A DNA stretch of 9,922 bases from positions 1-9,922 of the forward strand of contig JALVCM010000290.1 of the NCBI GenBank assembly GCA_027010005.1, given 5' to 3'. The notes under the pieces were generated by a model, which worked only from the letters and a program-made list of their open reading frames with translations, searched no databases and was not told where the DNA came from. Made by a program: the position numbers and the translations under genes. The stretch comes from Thiohalobacter sp. (GTDB taxonomy: Bacteria > Pseudomonadota > Gammaproteobacteria > DSM-19610). Shown here in pieces: positions 1-5,967 of this stretch (the first letter of the stretch is position 1; each line of letters starts with the position of its first letter).

Positions 1-1017
1 CCGGTCATACCACAGGGTCCTGTTGGCAAGCCCGGTGACCTCGTCCTGGGTGGACAACTGTTCGAGGCGCTCACGGTCATTGCGCAGGTCGGTCACATCT
101 TCCATCAAACAGTGGACGCGCAACACACGGCCGCGCCGGTTTGCGGTGGGGTAGAATGCCATTCGATACCAGCGGTCATCCTCGTCTTCTTTACTGACAG
201 GAATTTCCAGCTGTACCGAGTTTCCGTCGATCACCTGTTGCCAGGCGGTCAGTACGCGTTCCCTTTCGGAGCCGGGAATACGGAAAAAACAGGGGATGGG
301 CGCTTCCATCTCGTCACTGCAAAAGGCCTGCGTACCGGGGCTGGCGTAGGTAATACGGTTGGATTCGATATCGACCGTCCACAACAGCTGGGGAATATTG
401 CTCAGCAACTCACCGGCAAGATCCTGCTCGTGTCCCAACTCGTCGCGCTGGCTGGTAAGCTGTTCAACCGCGGCCCGCCAGTAACCCTCGCAGGTAATGG
501 CCATGTCGCGAAACACGACTTTGAGGAGAGCACACTCCAGCGCATCCCGGTCTGCCGCTTCGATAGCCGGCTCGTGGGCGATAAGCTGTTTGAGGTGATC
601 GATAAACAGGCGATAGGCGCCAATCGACCAGACCGGTTTGACACCCCAGCGGTAATGGGTGCGACCGACCTGTTCACTTTCTGCAGCGGCCTTCTCGCCA
701 ATATTACCGTTCAGGAGACCGAGCTGGTGTTCCAGCTGGCCGCGTACCAGGTCACCGATATTGCCGCCCTGCCGTTCGTAGGCATACAGGACATCGGCAA
801 TGTCCGGGTTATCGAACATGTAGTTGTAGGTTTTTTCAGCAAAGCCGGCCGCACCCTGCGCCAGAATATCCTGGTAACGTTCAAGCAGCAGCGTATCTTC
901 CCCGCCAAGCTGAAGGACGTAGTTGAATTCCTTACCGACAACAGGATGAGAGGATTTTCGTCGTGCGCCGGCCCGCTCCTCCTTCGGTTGCCTGCGCTTG
1001 CTCGTGGGTGTTGGCAT
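1..1017 (-). CDS. Globin-coupled sensor with PAS and GGDEF domains (5' part; 3' end outside window)
   Basis: Predicted heme-based gas sensor (probably O2) coupled to c-di-GMP synthesis; 339 residues are visible and the frame is still open at base 1. Residues about 30-185 read as a protoglobin-type sensor globin: the segment around residues 117-137 (VGRTHYRWGVKPVW, then GAYRLF) matches the F-helix region of globin-coupled sensors, with H121 the likely proximal heme ligand. Y66 (or Y64) is a candidate distal tyrosine; the Y66-H121 spacing of 55 resembles known diguanylate cyclase globin sensors. Residues about 200-310 look like a PAS domain, ending in the typical DVTDLRNDRERLEQL linker. Residues 325-332 (DEVTGLAN) begin a GGDEF domain whose catalytic GG(D/E)EF motif lies outside, so activity, or an added EAL domain, cannot be judged. 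The start is ATG at 1017; in-frame stops lie just upstream (near 1055-1060) and the Shine-Dalgarno is weak. The N-terminal 20 residues are basic and probably disordered. It lies 122 bases after fliK, same strand. Confidence 0.88.
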   Translation of the reverse strand, partial: MPTPTSKRRQPKEERAGARRKSSHPVVGKEFNYVLQLGGEDTLLLERYQDILAQGAAGFAEKTYNYMFDNPDIADVLYAYERQGGNIGDLVRGQLEHQLGLLNGNIGEKAAAESEQVGRTHYRWGVKPVWSIGAYRLFIDHLKQLIAHEPAIEAADRDALECALLKVVFRDMAITCEGYWRAAVEQLTSQRDELGHEQDLAGELLSNIPQLLWTVDIESNRITYASPGTQAFCSDEMEAPIPCFFRIPGSERERVLTAWQQVIDGNSVQLEIPVSKEDEDDRWYRMAFYPTANRRGRVLRVHCLMEDVTDLRNDRERLEQLSTQDEVTGLANRTLWYDR

Positions 1018-1020
1018 TGC

Positions 1021-1062
1021 CAAATCCAGCGTTGTTATAGTTGTGTCAAAACGTTATCACAG
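1021..1062 (-). promoter_or_regulatory. Possible weak promoter for the globin-coupled sensor gene
   Basis: On the minus strand this stretch has a perfect TTGACA (1049..1044) and a TATAAC (1038..1033), but they are not correctly spaced as a -35/-10 pair. With TATAAC as the -10, the best -35 about 18 bases upstream is only CTGTGA. With TTGACA as the -35, the -10 would be a poor GATTTG almost touching the start codon. The stretch is AT-richer than its surroundings and is the only space for a promoter, but the sequence does not settle whether one is here or whether the gene is read from the fliK transcript. Confidence 0.2.
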
Positions 1063-1090
1063 CCAGATGCATATGTACAATCAGTCTGTT

Positions 1091-1125
1091 AGGAAAATAT
1101 CCCTGTCACGGGGTGACATTTTCCT
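1091..1125 (-). repeat. Inverted repeat between fliK and the sensor gene; possible terminator or operator
   Basis: The outer arms AGGAAAAT (1091-1098) and ATTTTCCT (1118-1125) are perfect 8-base complements. Inside them GTCAC (1105-1109) and GTGAC (1113-1117) form a second perfect 5-bp stem around a 3-base loop, leaving a 6-base bulge on one side. It lies 15 bases after the fliK stop codon and about 74 bases before the sensor start. It could be a transcription terminator or attenuator for the fliK message, but there is no clean run of T after the stem, so it is not a classical intrinsic terminator. A protein-binding site is an alternative. Confidence 0.35.
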
Positions 1126-1139
1126 GCAATTCTGGACGC

Positions 1140-2402
1140 TTAGGCAAACAGGTCAAGCCGGCCACTGGCCGGCAGGGAAGACAGCGGGATTTCGTGTGGG
1201 ATTTCGGCCTCTCCTTCGACATCAAATACACCGCTTCCACCCTGTCTCCCGCCTCCCTGCCGGCCATCTGTAGCGGCCTGCTGCTGCTCGGCAAAAGACT
1301 GTCCCGAGACATCCACATCGGCAAGTTCCACCCCGGCATTGTCAAACATCTCGCGTAAGCGGGGCAGCGAGGCTTCCAGCGCATCCCGCACAACCGTGTG
1401 TGCCGATGTGAACTGGACATTTGCCTGATCATTCTGGACCTGGATGCGAACTTCCATAGGACCCAGGTGGGCTGGATTGAGCTTGATACTGGCGCGCTGG
1501 ATACCCTGCCCGGCCATCCATTGCAGGCGTTCGCCCAGTGCCTTGTCCCAGCCGGCCTGGTTGAACGGGGTATTGAGGGTAAAATTCTGCATCCCTGGTG
1601 AAGCCTGGGTGGCCGGGGTGGCTGGCTGCGCAGATGTCAGTGAACCCAGTGTGCCCAGCAGACTGTCATTGCGTGGTAATGCCTCGGGTATCCCACTGGT
1701 TGAGCGACTTTCGGCAACCAGCCGGCTGAACAGTGCAGCGGCCTCATGCCTTGAATCAGCCTCCTGCCGGGCCAGGTTGAGAGGAATCAACCCGGTACCG
1801 GGACGGCCCTGGCCGGCCGGGTTACGCTGATCTGAATATGCGGCAGCTTCCGGCAACCTGGCTTCACGGGCAGTTTGTTCCGCCGTACCAGACAGCACTT
1901 GCTGGACCTGCCGGTGCACCGGTAAATCACTGTCAGCCACGATGGCCTGTACCCCGCCAGCCGGCAGATTACGCTGCAGGCCACTCTCGATCGATGCAGC
2001 AAGCTGTGGGTTTTCATCAATAAACTGCTGAATCGCAATCGCGACTGCCTGGGTGGGTTCCAGATCCGGGTCGGCTGACACCGTTTCAAGCTTTTCACGG
2101 ATATTTTCCAGCACGGTATCCGGATCGAGGCCCTCGGCGCTGGCAGCGTCCAGCACCTGCTGCAGGAGCGGCAACAGCTTGCCTTCAGGCGGCAAGACTT
2201 GTGCTGGCTGCGGCAGGGCTTCCAGGCCTTCTGGCGGGGCAACCGGCGGCTCGCCAAGCGCTCCAACAGCCTGCTGCAGGAGCGGCCCGAACTGCACTCC
2301 GGTAGATGCAAGTTCTTGATTTACTGTACCTTCACCCTGTGGAAGCGTGGCAGTATCAAGACCTGTGGAAGGTACTGGTAATGTTGGCAAGGACGCATTC
2401 AT
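1140..2402 (-). CDS. fliK: Flagellar hook-length control protein FliK
   Basis: FliK is an exported molecular ruler that sets hook length and makes FlhB switch export from rod/hook to filament substrates. The 420-residue product has the expected layout: a low-complexity N-terminal and middle part rich in P, Q, A and L (about 1-270), then a conserved C-terminal domain (about 280-370) with the signature LNPAHLGPMEVRI at 308-320, matching the family pattern L-P--LG-(M/V)EV-(I/V), and a loose Gln/Gly-rich tail. The start was set at ATG 2402 because AGGAG lies 7 bases upstream; an in-frame TTG at 2426 has no such support. Stop is TAA. Unlike its upstream neighbours it is separated by 68 bases from fliJ, and that gap carries its own sigma-54 promoter. 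The N-terminal half is poorly conserved in this family, so identification rests on the C-terminal domain and the position after fliJ. Confidence 0.93.
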   Translation of the reverse strand: MNASLPTLPVPSTGLDTATLPQGEGTVNQELASTGVQFGPLLQQAVGALGEPPVAPPEGLEALPQPAQVLPPEGKLLPLLQQVLDAASAEGLDPDTVLENIREKLETVSADPDLEPTQAVAIAIQQFIDENPQLAASIESGLQRNLPAGGVQAIVADSDLPVHRQVQQVLSGTAEQTAREARLPEAAAYSDQRNPAGQGRPGTGLIPLNLARQEADSRHEAAALFSRLVAESRSTSGIPEALPRNDSLLGTLGSLTSAQPATPATQASPGMQNFTLNTPFNQAGWDKALGERLQWMAGQGIQRASIKLNPAHLGPMEVRIQVQNDQANVQFTSAHTVVRDALEASLPRLREMFDNAGVELADVDVSGQSFAEQQQAATDGRQGGGRQGGSGVFDVEGEAEIPHEIPLSSLPASGRLDLFA

Positions 2403-2409
2403 CCCGTTG

Positions 2410-2414
2410 CTCCT
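2410..2414 (-). promoter_or_regulatory. Ribosome binding site of fliK
   Basis: AGGAG on the minus strand, 7 bases before ATG 2402. It decides the start in favour of this ATG over the in-frame TTG at 2426. Confidence 0.8.
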
Positions 2415-2434
2415 GATTCGACCCAAGTTGTCTG

Positions 2435-2446
2435 TCTGTTAACAGA
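2435..2446. repeat. 12-bp perfect palindrome over the predicted fliK transcription start
   Basis: TCTGTTAACAGA is fully self-complementary with no spacer. It begins at the last base of the sigma-54 -12 element and ends at about the predicted +1 (near 2435). A regulator binding here would block or modulate open-complex formation, but a 12-bp palindrome can also occur by chance, and no known operator was recognised in it. Confidence 0.35.
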
Positions 2447-2461
2447 GCAATGGGCGTGCCA
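2446..2461 (-). promoter_or_regulatory. Sigma-54 (RpoN) promoter of fliK
   Basis: Read on the minus strand, the sequence is TGGCACGCCCATTGCT, which fits the sigma-54 consensus TGGCACG-N4-TTGCW at every specified position and has the invariant GG-N10-GC spacing. Taking the GC as -13/-12 puts transcription start near 2435, giving a leader of about 33 bases that includes the fliK ribosome binding site. Sigma-54 promoters need an AAA+ activator; the intact FleR encoded in this window, or a FleQ-type master regulator elsewhere, are the likely candidates. The match lies in the only sizeable gap of the fli run, which supports a real function. Confidence 0.85.
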
Positions 2462-2470
2462 GGTTCACGG

Positions 2471-2911
2471 TTACGGCGTTTTATTCACGGGCCGCCGGGC
2501 GTGTTCGTCCTGCTCCTGCTGTTCGAGACGGTCACGGGTTTTCTGTTCCTCGTGGCGATAACGCTCGATCACTTTGTCGATGGCCTGCTGGTGGCTGCGT
2601 GTTTCCACCCACTGCTGGCGGGTCTGTTCGTGCTGACTGGTGCACTGGGCAATAATCGCTTCCTGCTGGCGAATCGCCTCGTTGAGACGCGACAGGAATA
2701 CCCGGTAATCCTGCAAGCGGCTGGCATTGATGCCCTGCCCTCCGGAAGTCTGGAAGGATGTGCTGTACTGGTCCCGGTAGGTGCACAGTTCTTCCAGCCT
2801 GGCGCGCTGGGCATCGAGGAACTGCTGGCTCTGTCCCAGTTTCTGTACTGCGGCCTGCTCTCGGGATTCCGCGACACGTTGTACAGGTTTCATGCGTTTT
2901 GATCGGCTCAT
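2471..2911 (-). CDS. fliJ: Flagellar export protein FliJ
   Basis: FliJ is the small coiled-coil stalk of the flagellar type III export ATPase; it sits in the centre of the FliI ring, contacts FlhA and helps recycle chaperones. The 146-residue product is almost entirely helical, rich in Q, E, R and A, with no cysteine-rich or membrane segment, and begins MSRSKRMKPVQRVAESRE, similar to FliJ from Pseudomonas-type bacteria; the length is normal. Two starts compete. ATG 2911 gives the family-like N-terminus but has no Shine-Dalgarno. TTG 2920, three codons upstream, has GAGGA 8 bases before it (149 residues). The gene follows fliI by 20 bases (8 bytes' worth of that gap is the alternative start region, so only 11 bases if TTG is used). 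FliJ is weakly conserved, so position between fliI and fliK carries much of the call. Confidence 0.9.
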   Translation of the reverse strand: MSRSKRMKPVQRVAESREQAAVQKLGQSQQFLDAQRARLEELCTYRDQYSTSFQTSGGQGINASRLQDYRVFLSRLNEAIRQQEAIIAQCTSQHEQTRQQWVETRSHQQAIDKVIERYRHEEQKTRDRLEQQEQDEHARRPVNKTP

Positions 2912-2928
2912 GGTGTGCAAGGTCTTCG

Positions 2929-2933
2929 TCCTC
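2929..2933 (-). promoter_or_regulatory. Ribosome binding site of fliJ, overlapping the fliI stop codon
   Basis: GAGGA on the minus strand begins inside the fliI stop codon (TGAGGA). It is 8 bases from the alternative TTG start at 2920 but 17 bases from ATG 2911, so by spacing it favours the TTG. Ribosomes ending fliI would sit directly on it, which suggests translational coupling. Confidence 0.6.
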
Positions 2934-4335
2934 AGTGTATCGGGTTGTCGGCCGCGGCCGGCTGAGCGTTAGTGTTCCCGGCTGCTTCACCGGGTGGAGA
3001 ACCCAGTGCAGTCGCCAGTCCTGCCAGGCTGTCGTTCCAGGCAACCCGCTCGTGCATGTGTTGCTGCAGGAACCGGGAAAGCTGTGGATACATGGCAATG
3101 GCCTCATCCACTTTCGGGTCACTGCCGGACTGGTAGGCACCGACATTGATCAGGTCACGGTTTTGCCGGTACATGGCGAATACCTGTTTGAAGCGGCGGG
3201 CGGCAAGATCATGTTCCGGCGCCACGATATCGACCATCACACGGCTTATCGATGCCTCGATATCAATGGCCGGGTAGTGACCGGCTTCTGCCAGCTCACG
3301 CGATAACACCACGTGGCCATCGAGAATGGCACGTGCCGCATCGGCAATCGGGTCATTCTGGTCGTCACCTTCCGCCAGCACGGTATAAAAAGCGGTAATG
3401 GAGCCACCATGGTCACCGGTACCGGCGCGCTCAACCAGCTGTGGCAACTTGGCAAATACGGATGGCGGGTAACCCTTGGTCGCCGGTGGTTCACCAATGG
3501 CGAGGGCAATTTCACGCTGTGCCTGCGCAAAACGTGTCAGTGAATCCATGAGCAGCAGTACCTGCTTGCCCTGGTCCCGGAAATGTTCGGCAATGCTGGT
3601 CGCCATCATGGCCCCGTGCATGCGCATCAGCGGCGTGGTGTCGGCCGGCGTGGCAACCACGACAGCACGCGACAGGCCTTCCTCACCGAGGATGTTCTGG
3701 ACAAATTCCTTCACCTCACGGCCACGTTCACCGATCAGCCCGACCACGATGACATCGGCATTGGTATAGCGGGTCATCATGCCGAGCAATACACTCTTGC
3801 CGACGCCCGAGCCGGCAAACAGGCCCATGCGTTGTCCACGCCCCACACTCAACAGTGCATTGATGGCAGCCACACCGACATCCAGTGGCTCGCGAATCGG
3901 CGCACGGGTGAGCGGGTTGATTGGACGGCCGGTAAGTGGTGCACGTGATTCGTTGTGTAACGGCCCCTTGCCATCCAGCGGGTGGCCGGCACCATCGATC
4001 ACGCGACCGAGCAACTGGTCGCCAACCGGTACTTCACAAACACCGTGGGTCGGAACAACTTTTGCGTCCGGCCCCAGCCCCTGCAGCTCACCGATCGGCA
4101 TCAGGTAAATCTTGTCATCGTGGAAACCCACCACTTCAGCTTCGATGGGATTACCCTGCACAGATTCAATCATGCAGCGCCCGCCAATGGCAGCCTGACA
4201 GCCGACCGCTTCGAGCGTTAACCCGACCATGCGTGTCAGTTTGCCCGCAACCACCATCTCCTGGGGTTCGCCAGCACGTTCAAGATAGGGCTGCAGGCGT
4301 TGTTGCCAGATCTGACTGCGGTTGGTTTGCGGCAT
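2932..4335 (-). CDS. fliI: Flagellum-specific export ATPase FliI
   Basis: FliI hydrolyses ATP at the cytoplasmic face of the flagellar type III export gate to help unfold and deliver rod, hook and filament proteins; it works as a hexamer with FliH and FliJ. The 467-residue protein has the F1-beta-like layout: N-terminal barrel domain (about 25-100), catalytic domain with Walker A AGSGVGKS (174-181), IGERGREV with the probable catalytic E203, Walker B VLLLMD with D264, the alpha/beta ATPase signature [10 protein letters not shown] (355-364), and a helical C-terminal domain. Length is normal for the family. The last 20 residues (Ala/Asn/Pro-rich) are probably disordered. Its ATG shares one base with the fliH stop (TGATG), and GAGG lies 10 bases upstream, so it is translationally coupled to its regulator FliH. 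All catalytic motifs are intact. Confidence 0.98.
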   Translation of the reverse strand: MPQTNRSQIWQQRLQPYLERAGEPQEMVVAGKLTRMVGLTLEAVGCQAAIGGRCMIESVQGNPIEAEVVGFHDDKIYLMPIGELQGLGPDAKVVPTHGVCEVPVGDQLLGRVIDGAGHPLDGKGPLHNESRAPLTGRPINPLTRAPIREPLDVGVAAINALLSVGRGQRMGLFAGSGVGKSVLLGMMTRYTNADVIVVGLIGERGREVKEFVQNILGEEGLSRAVVVATPADTTPLMRMHGAMMATSIAEHFRDQGKQVLLLMDSLTRFAQAQREIALAIGEPPATKGYPPSVFAKLPQLVERAGTGDHGGSITAFYTVLAEGDDQNDPIADAARAILDGHVVLSRELAEAGHYPAIDIEASISRVMVDIVAPEHDLAARRFKQVFAMYRQNRDLINVGAYQSGSDPKVDEAIAMYPQLSRFLQQHMHERVAWNDSLAGLATALGSPPGEAAGNTNAQPAAADNPIH

Positions 4336-4964
4336 CAGCTGTCTGCCTCGCTTTCATCACTGCTGCGCAGACCGCCCAGCGTATTGGCAATAATGGCATT
4401 GAGTCGTGATTCGACTGTCGCATCGATCTGTGAACTCTCGGTCAGGACACGGCACCCGCCGCGGGTCTGTACGGGATCCTCAACCACCTGGATACTGGCA
4501 TCGCCCTGCTGCAGCGACAGTGCATCACGTACCAGTGCCGCATCTTCCGGGTGCAGTGACAGACGTACGTTACGTGCCGCCAGTGGCAGAGCGGCCAGTG
4601 CATCGCGTACCACACCGATTACCTGCTCCGGTTCGGACCTGAGTTCACGCCGGATCAGTTGCCGGGCCACGATCATGGCAAGTTGCGCCAGTTGCTGTTC
4701 AACAGATTCATCCAGTTCCTGGAACGGCTGGTCAAGTGCCGTGATTAATTCTTGCAGGCGTTGTACGTGCTCGACAAACTCAGCGGCGCCGGCTTCACGC
4801 CCTTCTGTCAATCCCCGCTCATAGCCTTCACGGCGCGCCTGCTCCTGAATCTCTTCAAGCTGGCGTGCTGTCATCGGGCGTTGCGCCTCACCGGCTGCAC
4901 CGACTTCCGGCACATGCCATGACTCGCAATCCTTCAGCTCATCGGCGCGGATAACTCTAGACAA
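4335..4964 (-). CDS. fliH: Flagellar assembly protein FliH (TTG start)
   Basis: FliH dimers bind FliI, hold it inactive until docking, and tether it to FlhA and the C-ring protein FliN. The predicted protein has 209 residues. The N-terminal tail [16 protein letters not shown] contains W16, in the region where family tryptophans contact the export gate. Residues 47-59 carry a G-x3-G-x3-G-x3-G glycine repeat (G47, G51, G55, G59), a hallmark of FliH stalk helices, followed by a coiled-coil segment (about 60-110) and a V-ATPase-E-like C-terminal domain (about 110-200) ending in an acidic tail. The start is taken as TTG 4964 because AAGGGAG lies 9 bases upstream. An ATG at 5048 would overlap fliG by 92 bases and add an unrelated N-terminus; a GTG at 4985 lacks a ribosome binding site. 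With TTG, fliH overlaps the fliG stop by 8 bases. Confidence 0.93.
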   Translation of the reverse strand: MSRVIRADELKDCESWHVPEVGAAGEAQRPMTARQLEEIQEQARREGYERGLTEGREAGAAEFVEHVQRLQELITALDQPFQELDESVEQQLAQLAMIVARQLIRRELRSEPEQVIGVVRDALAALPLAARNVRLSLHPEDAALVRDALSLQQGDASIQVVEDPVQTRGGCRVLTESSQIDATVESRLNAIIANTLGGLRSSDESEADS

Positions 4965-5967
4965 ACTGCTCTGCTCCCTTGCCACCCAGCGCAATCTCGC
5001 CGGACTCGGACATACGGCGGGCGATTGCAAGAATTTCCTTTTGTGCACCTTCCACTTCGCTCAGACGCACCGGGCCCTTGTTTTCCAGGTCGTCGCGCAT
5101 CATTTCCGCGGCACGCTTGGACATGTTGGAAAAAATCTTTTCCTTCATGGATTCATCTGCACCCTTGAGTGCAAGAATCAGCGTATCGGAAGACACTTCG
5201 CGCAACAGGGCCTGGATACCGCGATCGTCGACGTCGATCAGGTTGTCAAAGACAAACATCAGGTCCTGTATCTGCTGGCCCAGCTCGGCATCGGTATCCT
5301 TGATAGCCTCCATGATCTCACCTTCAATGGAACTGTCCACAAAGTTGAGTATGTCCGCCGCGGATTTGATGCCACCCACGCTGGATGACTGTACATTCTG
5401 ATTGCCGGAAAACTGGTTTTCCAGTATTTCGTCAAGCTCCTGGAGTGCGCATGGCTGGATACCATCCAGTGTGGCGATACGCAGCAGGACATCGTGCCGC
5501 GTGCGTTCCGGGAAAAACTTGATGACCTCAGCGGCGTGATCATTGTCGAGGTAGGACAGTACAATGGCCTGGATCTGTGGATGCTCAAGACGGATAAGTT
5601 CAGCGACAGCACGTGCATCCATCCACTTCAGGGCTTCCAGCCCCTTGGTGCTACTGCCCAGCAGTATACGGTCCATCAGCCCCTTGGCCTTGTCTTCACC
5701 CAGTGCATCGACCATGACCGTACGAATGTAGTCTTCGGCACCAACGCCGAGTGCAGTCTGTTCCTGGACTGTTTCAGTAAAACTCTCCAGTACACCGGTC
5801 ACCTGATCGCGCGGCACATTGGTCATGGCTGCCATGGCGGCGCCGACTCTCTGCACCTCCTTGGGGCCCATGTGCTTCAGAACCTGGGCAGCACTTTCCT
5901 CACCCAGTGTCAGCAACAATACGGCGGCACGTTCAGTACCGTTCATTTTGGAAGGCGCCTCAGCCAT
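4957..5967 (-). CDS. fliG: Flagellar motor switch protein FliG
   Basis: FliG is the rotor protein on which stator units push; it links the MS ring (FliF) to the FliM/FliN part of the C-ring. The 336-residue length is normal. The N-terminal FliF-binding domain covers about 1-95, the middle domain contains the EHPQ motif (128-131) for FliM binding, the GG hinge lies at 198-199 (SVGGIKSAADILNFV), MFVF is at 237-240, and the C-terminal torque domain follows. The charged torque residues of E. coli FliG (K264, R281, D288, D289, R297) line up with K268, R285, D292, D293 and R301 here at a constant offset of four, so all are kept. ATG 5967 overlaps the end of fliF by 8 bases (ATGGCTGA), as expected for partners made in matched amounts. 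Upstream TAGGCGAAG gives a modest Shine-Dalgarno. Confidence 0.98.
   Translation of the reverse strand: MAEAPSKMNGTERAAVLLLTLGEESAAQVLKHMGPKEVQRVGAAMAAMTNVPRDQVTGVLESFTETVQEQTALGVGAEDYIRTVMVDALGEDKAKGLMDRILLGSSTKGLEALKWMDARAVAELIRLEHPQIQAIVLSYLDNDHAAEVIKFFPERTRHDVLLRIATLDGIQPCALQELDEILENQFSGNQNVQSSSVGGIKSAADILNFVDSSIEGEIMEAIKDTDAELGQQIQDLMFVFDNLIDVDDRGIQALLREVSSDTLILALKGADESMKEKIFSNMSKRAAEMMRDDLENKGPVRLSEVEGAQKEILAIARRMSESGEIALGGKGAEQFV
4974..4980 (-). promoter_or_regulatory. Ribosome binding site of fliH inside the end of fliG
   Basis: AAGGGAG on the minus strand, 9 bases before TTG 4964. It lies within the last codons of fliG and is the main reason for choosing the TTG start of fliH. Confidence 0.65.

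Noticed and set aside
112..1092. Plus-strand open frame of 326 codons
   Set aside because: It is antisense to the globin-coupled sensor, whose minus-strand frame has clear domain matches; the plus-strand translation resembles no family I know.
1140..2426. fliK starting at TTG 2426
   Set aside because: No ribosome binding site fits it, and it begins close to the predicted transcription start; ATG 2402 has AGGAG at 7 bases.
2758..3306. Plus-strand open frame of 182 codons over fliJ/fliI
   Set aside because: It lies opposite conserved FliI sequence and spans a gene boundary, which is typical of antisense shadows in GC-rich genes.
3327..3342. TGGCACGTGCCG on the plus strand as a sigma-54 promoter
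   Set aside because: The -12 GC is missing at the required spacing, it lies inside fliI, and it points away from any plus-strand gene.
4300..4824. Plus-strand open frame of 174 codons, very Ser/Arg-rich
   Set aside because: The composition is what the complement of fliH codons gives; there is no ribosome binding site and no recognisable domain.
4335..5048. Longer fliH starting at ATG 5048
   Set aside because: It would overlap fliG by 92 bases, and the added residues merely read the conserved FliG C-terminus in another frame.
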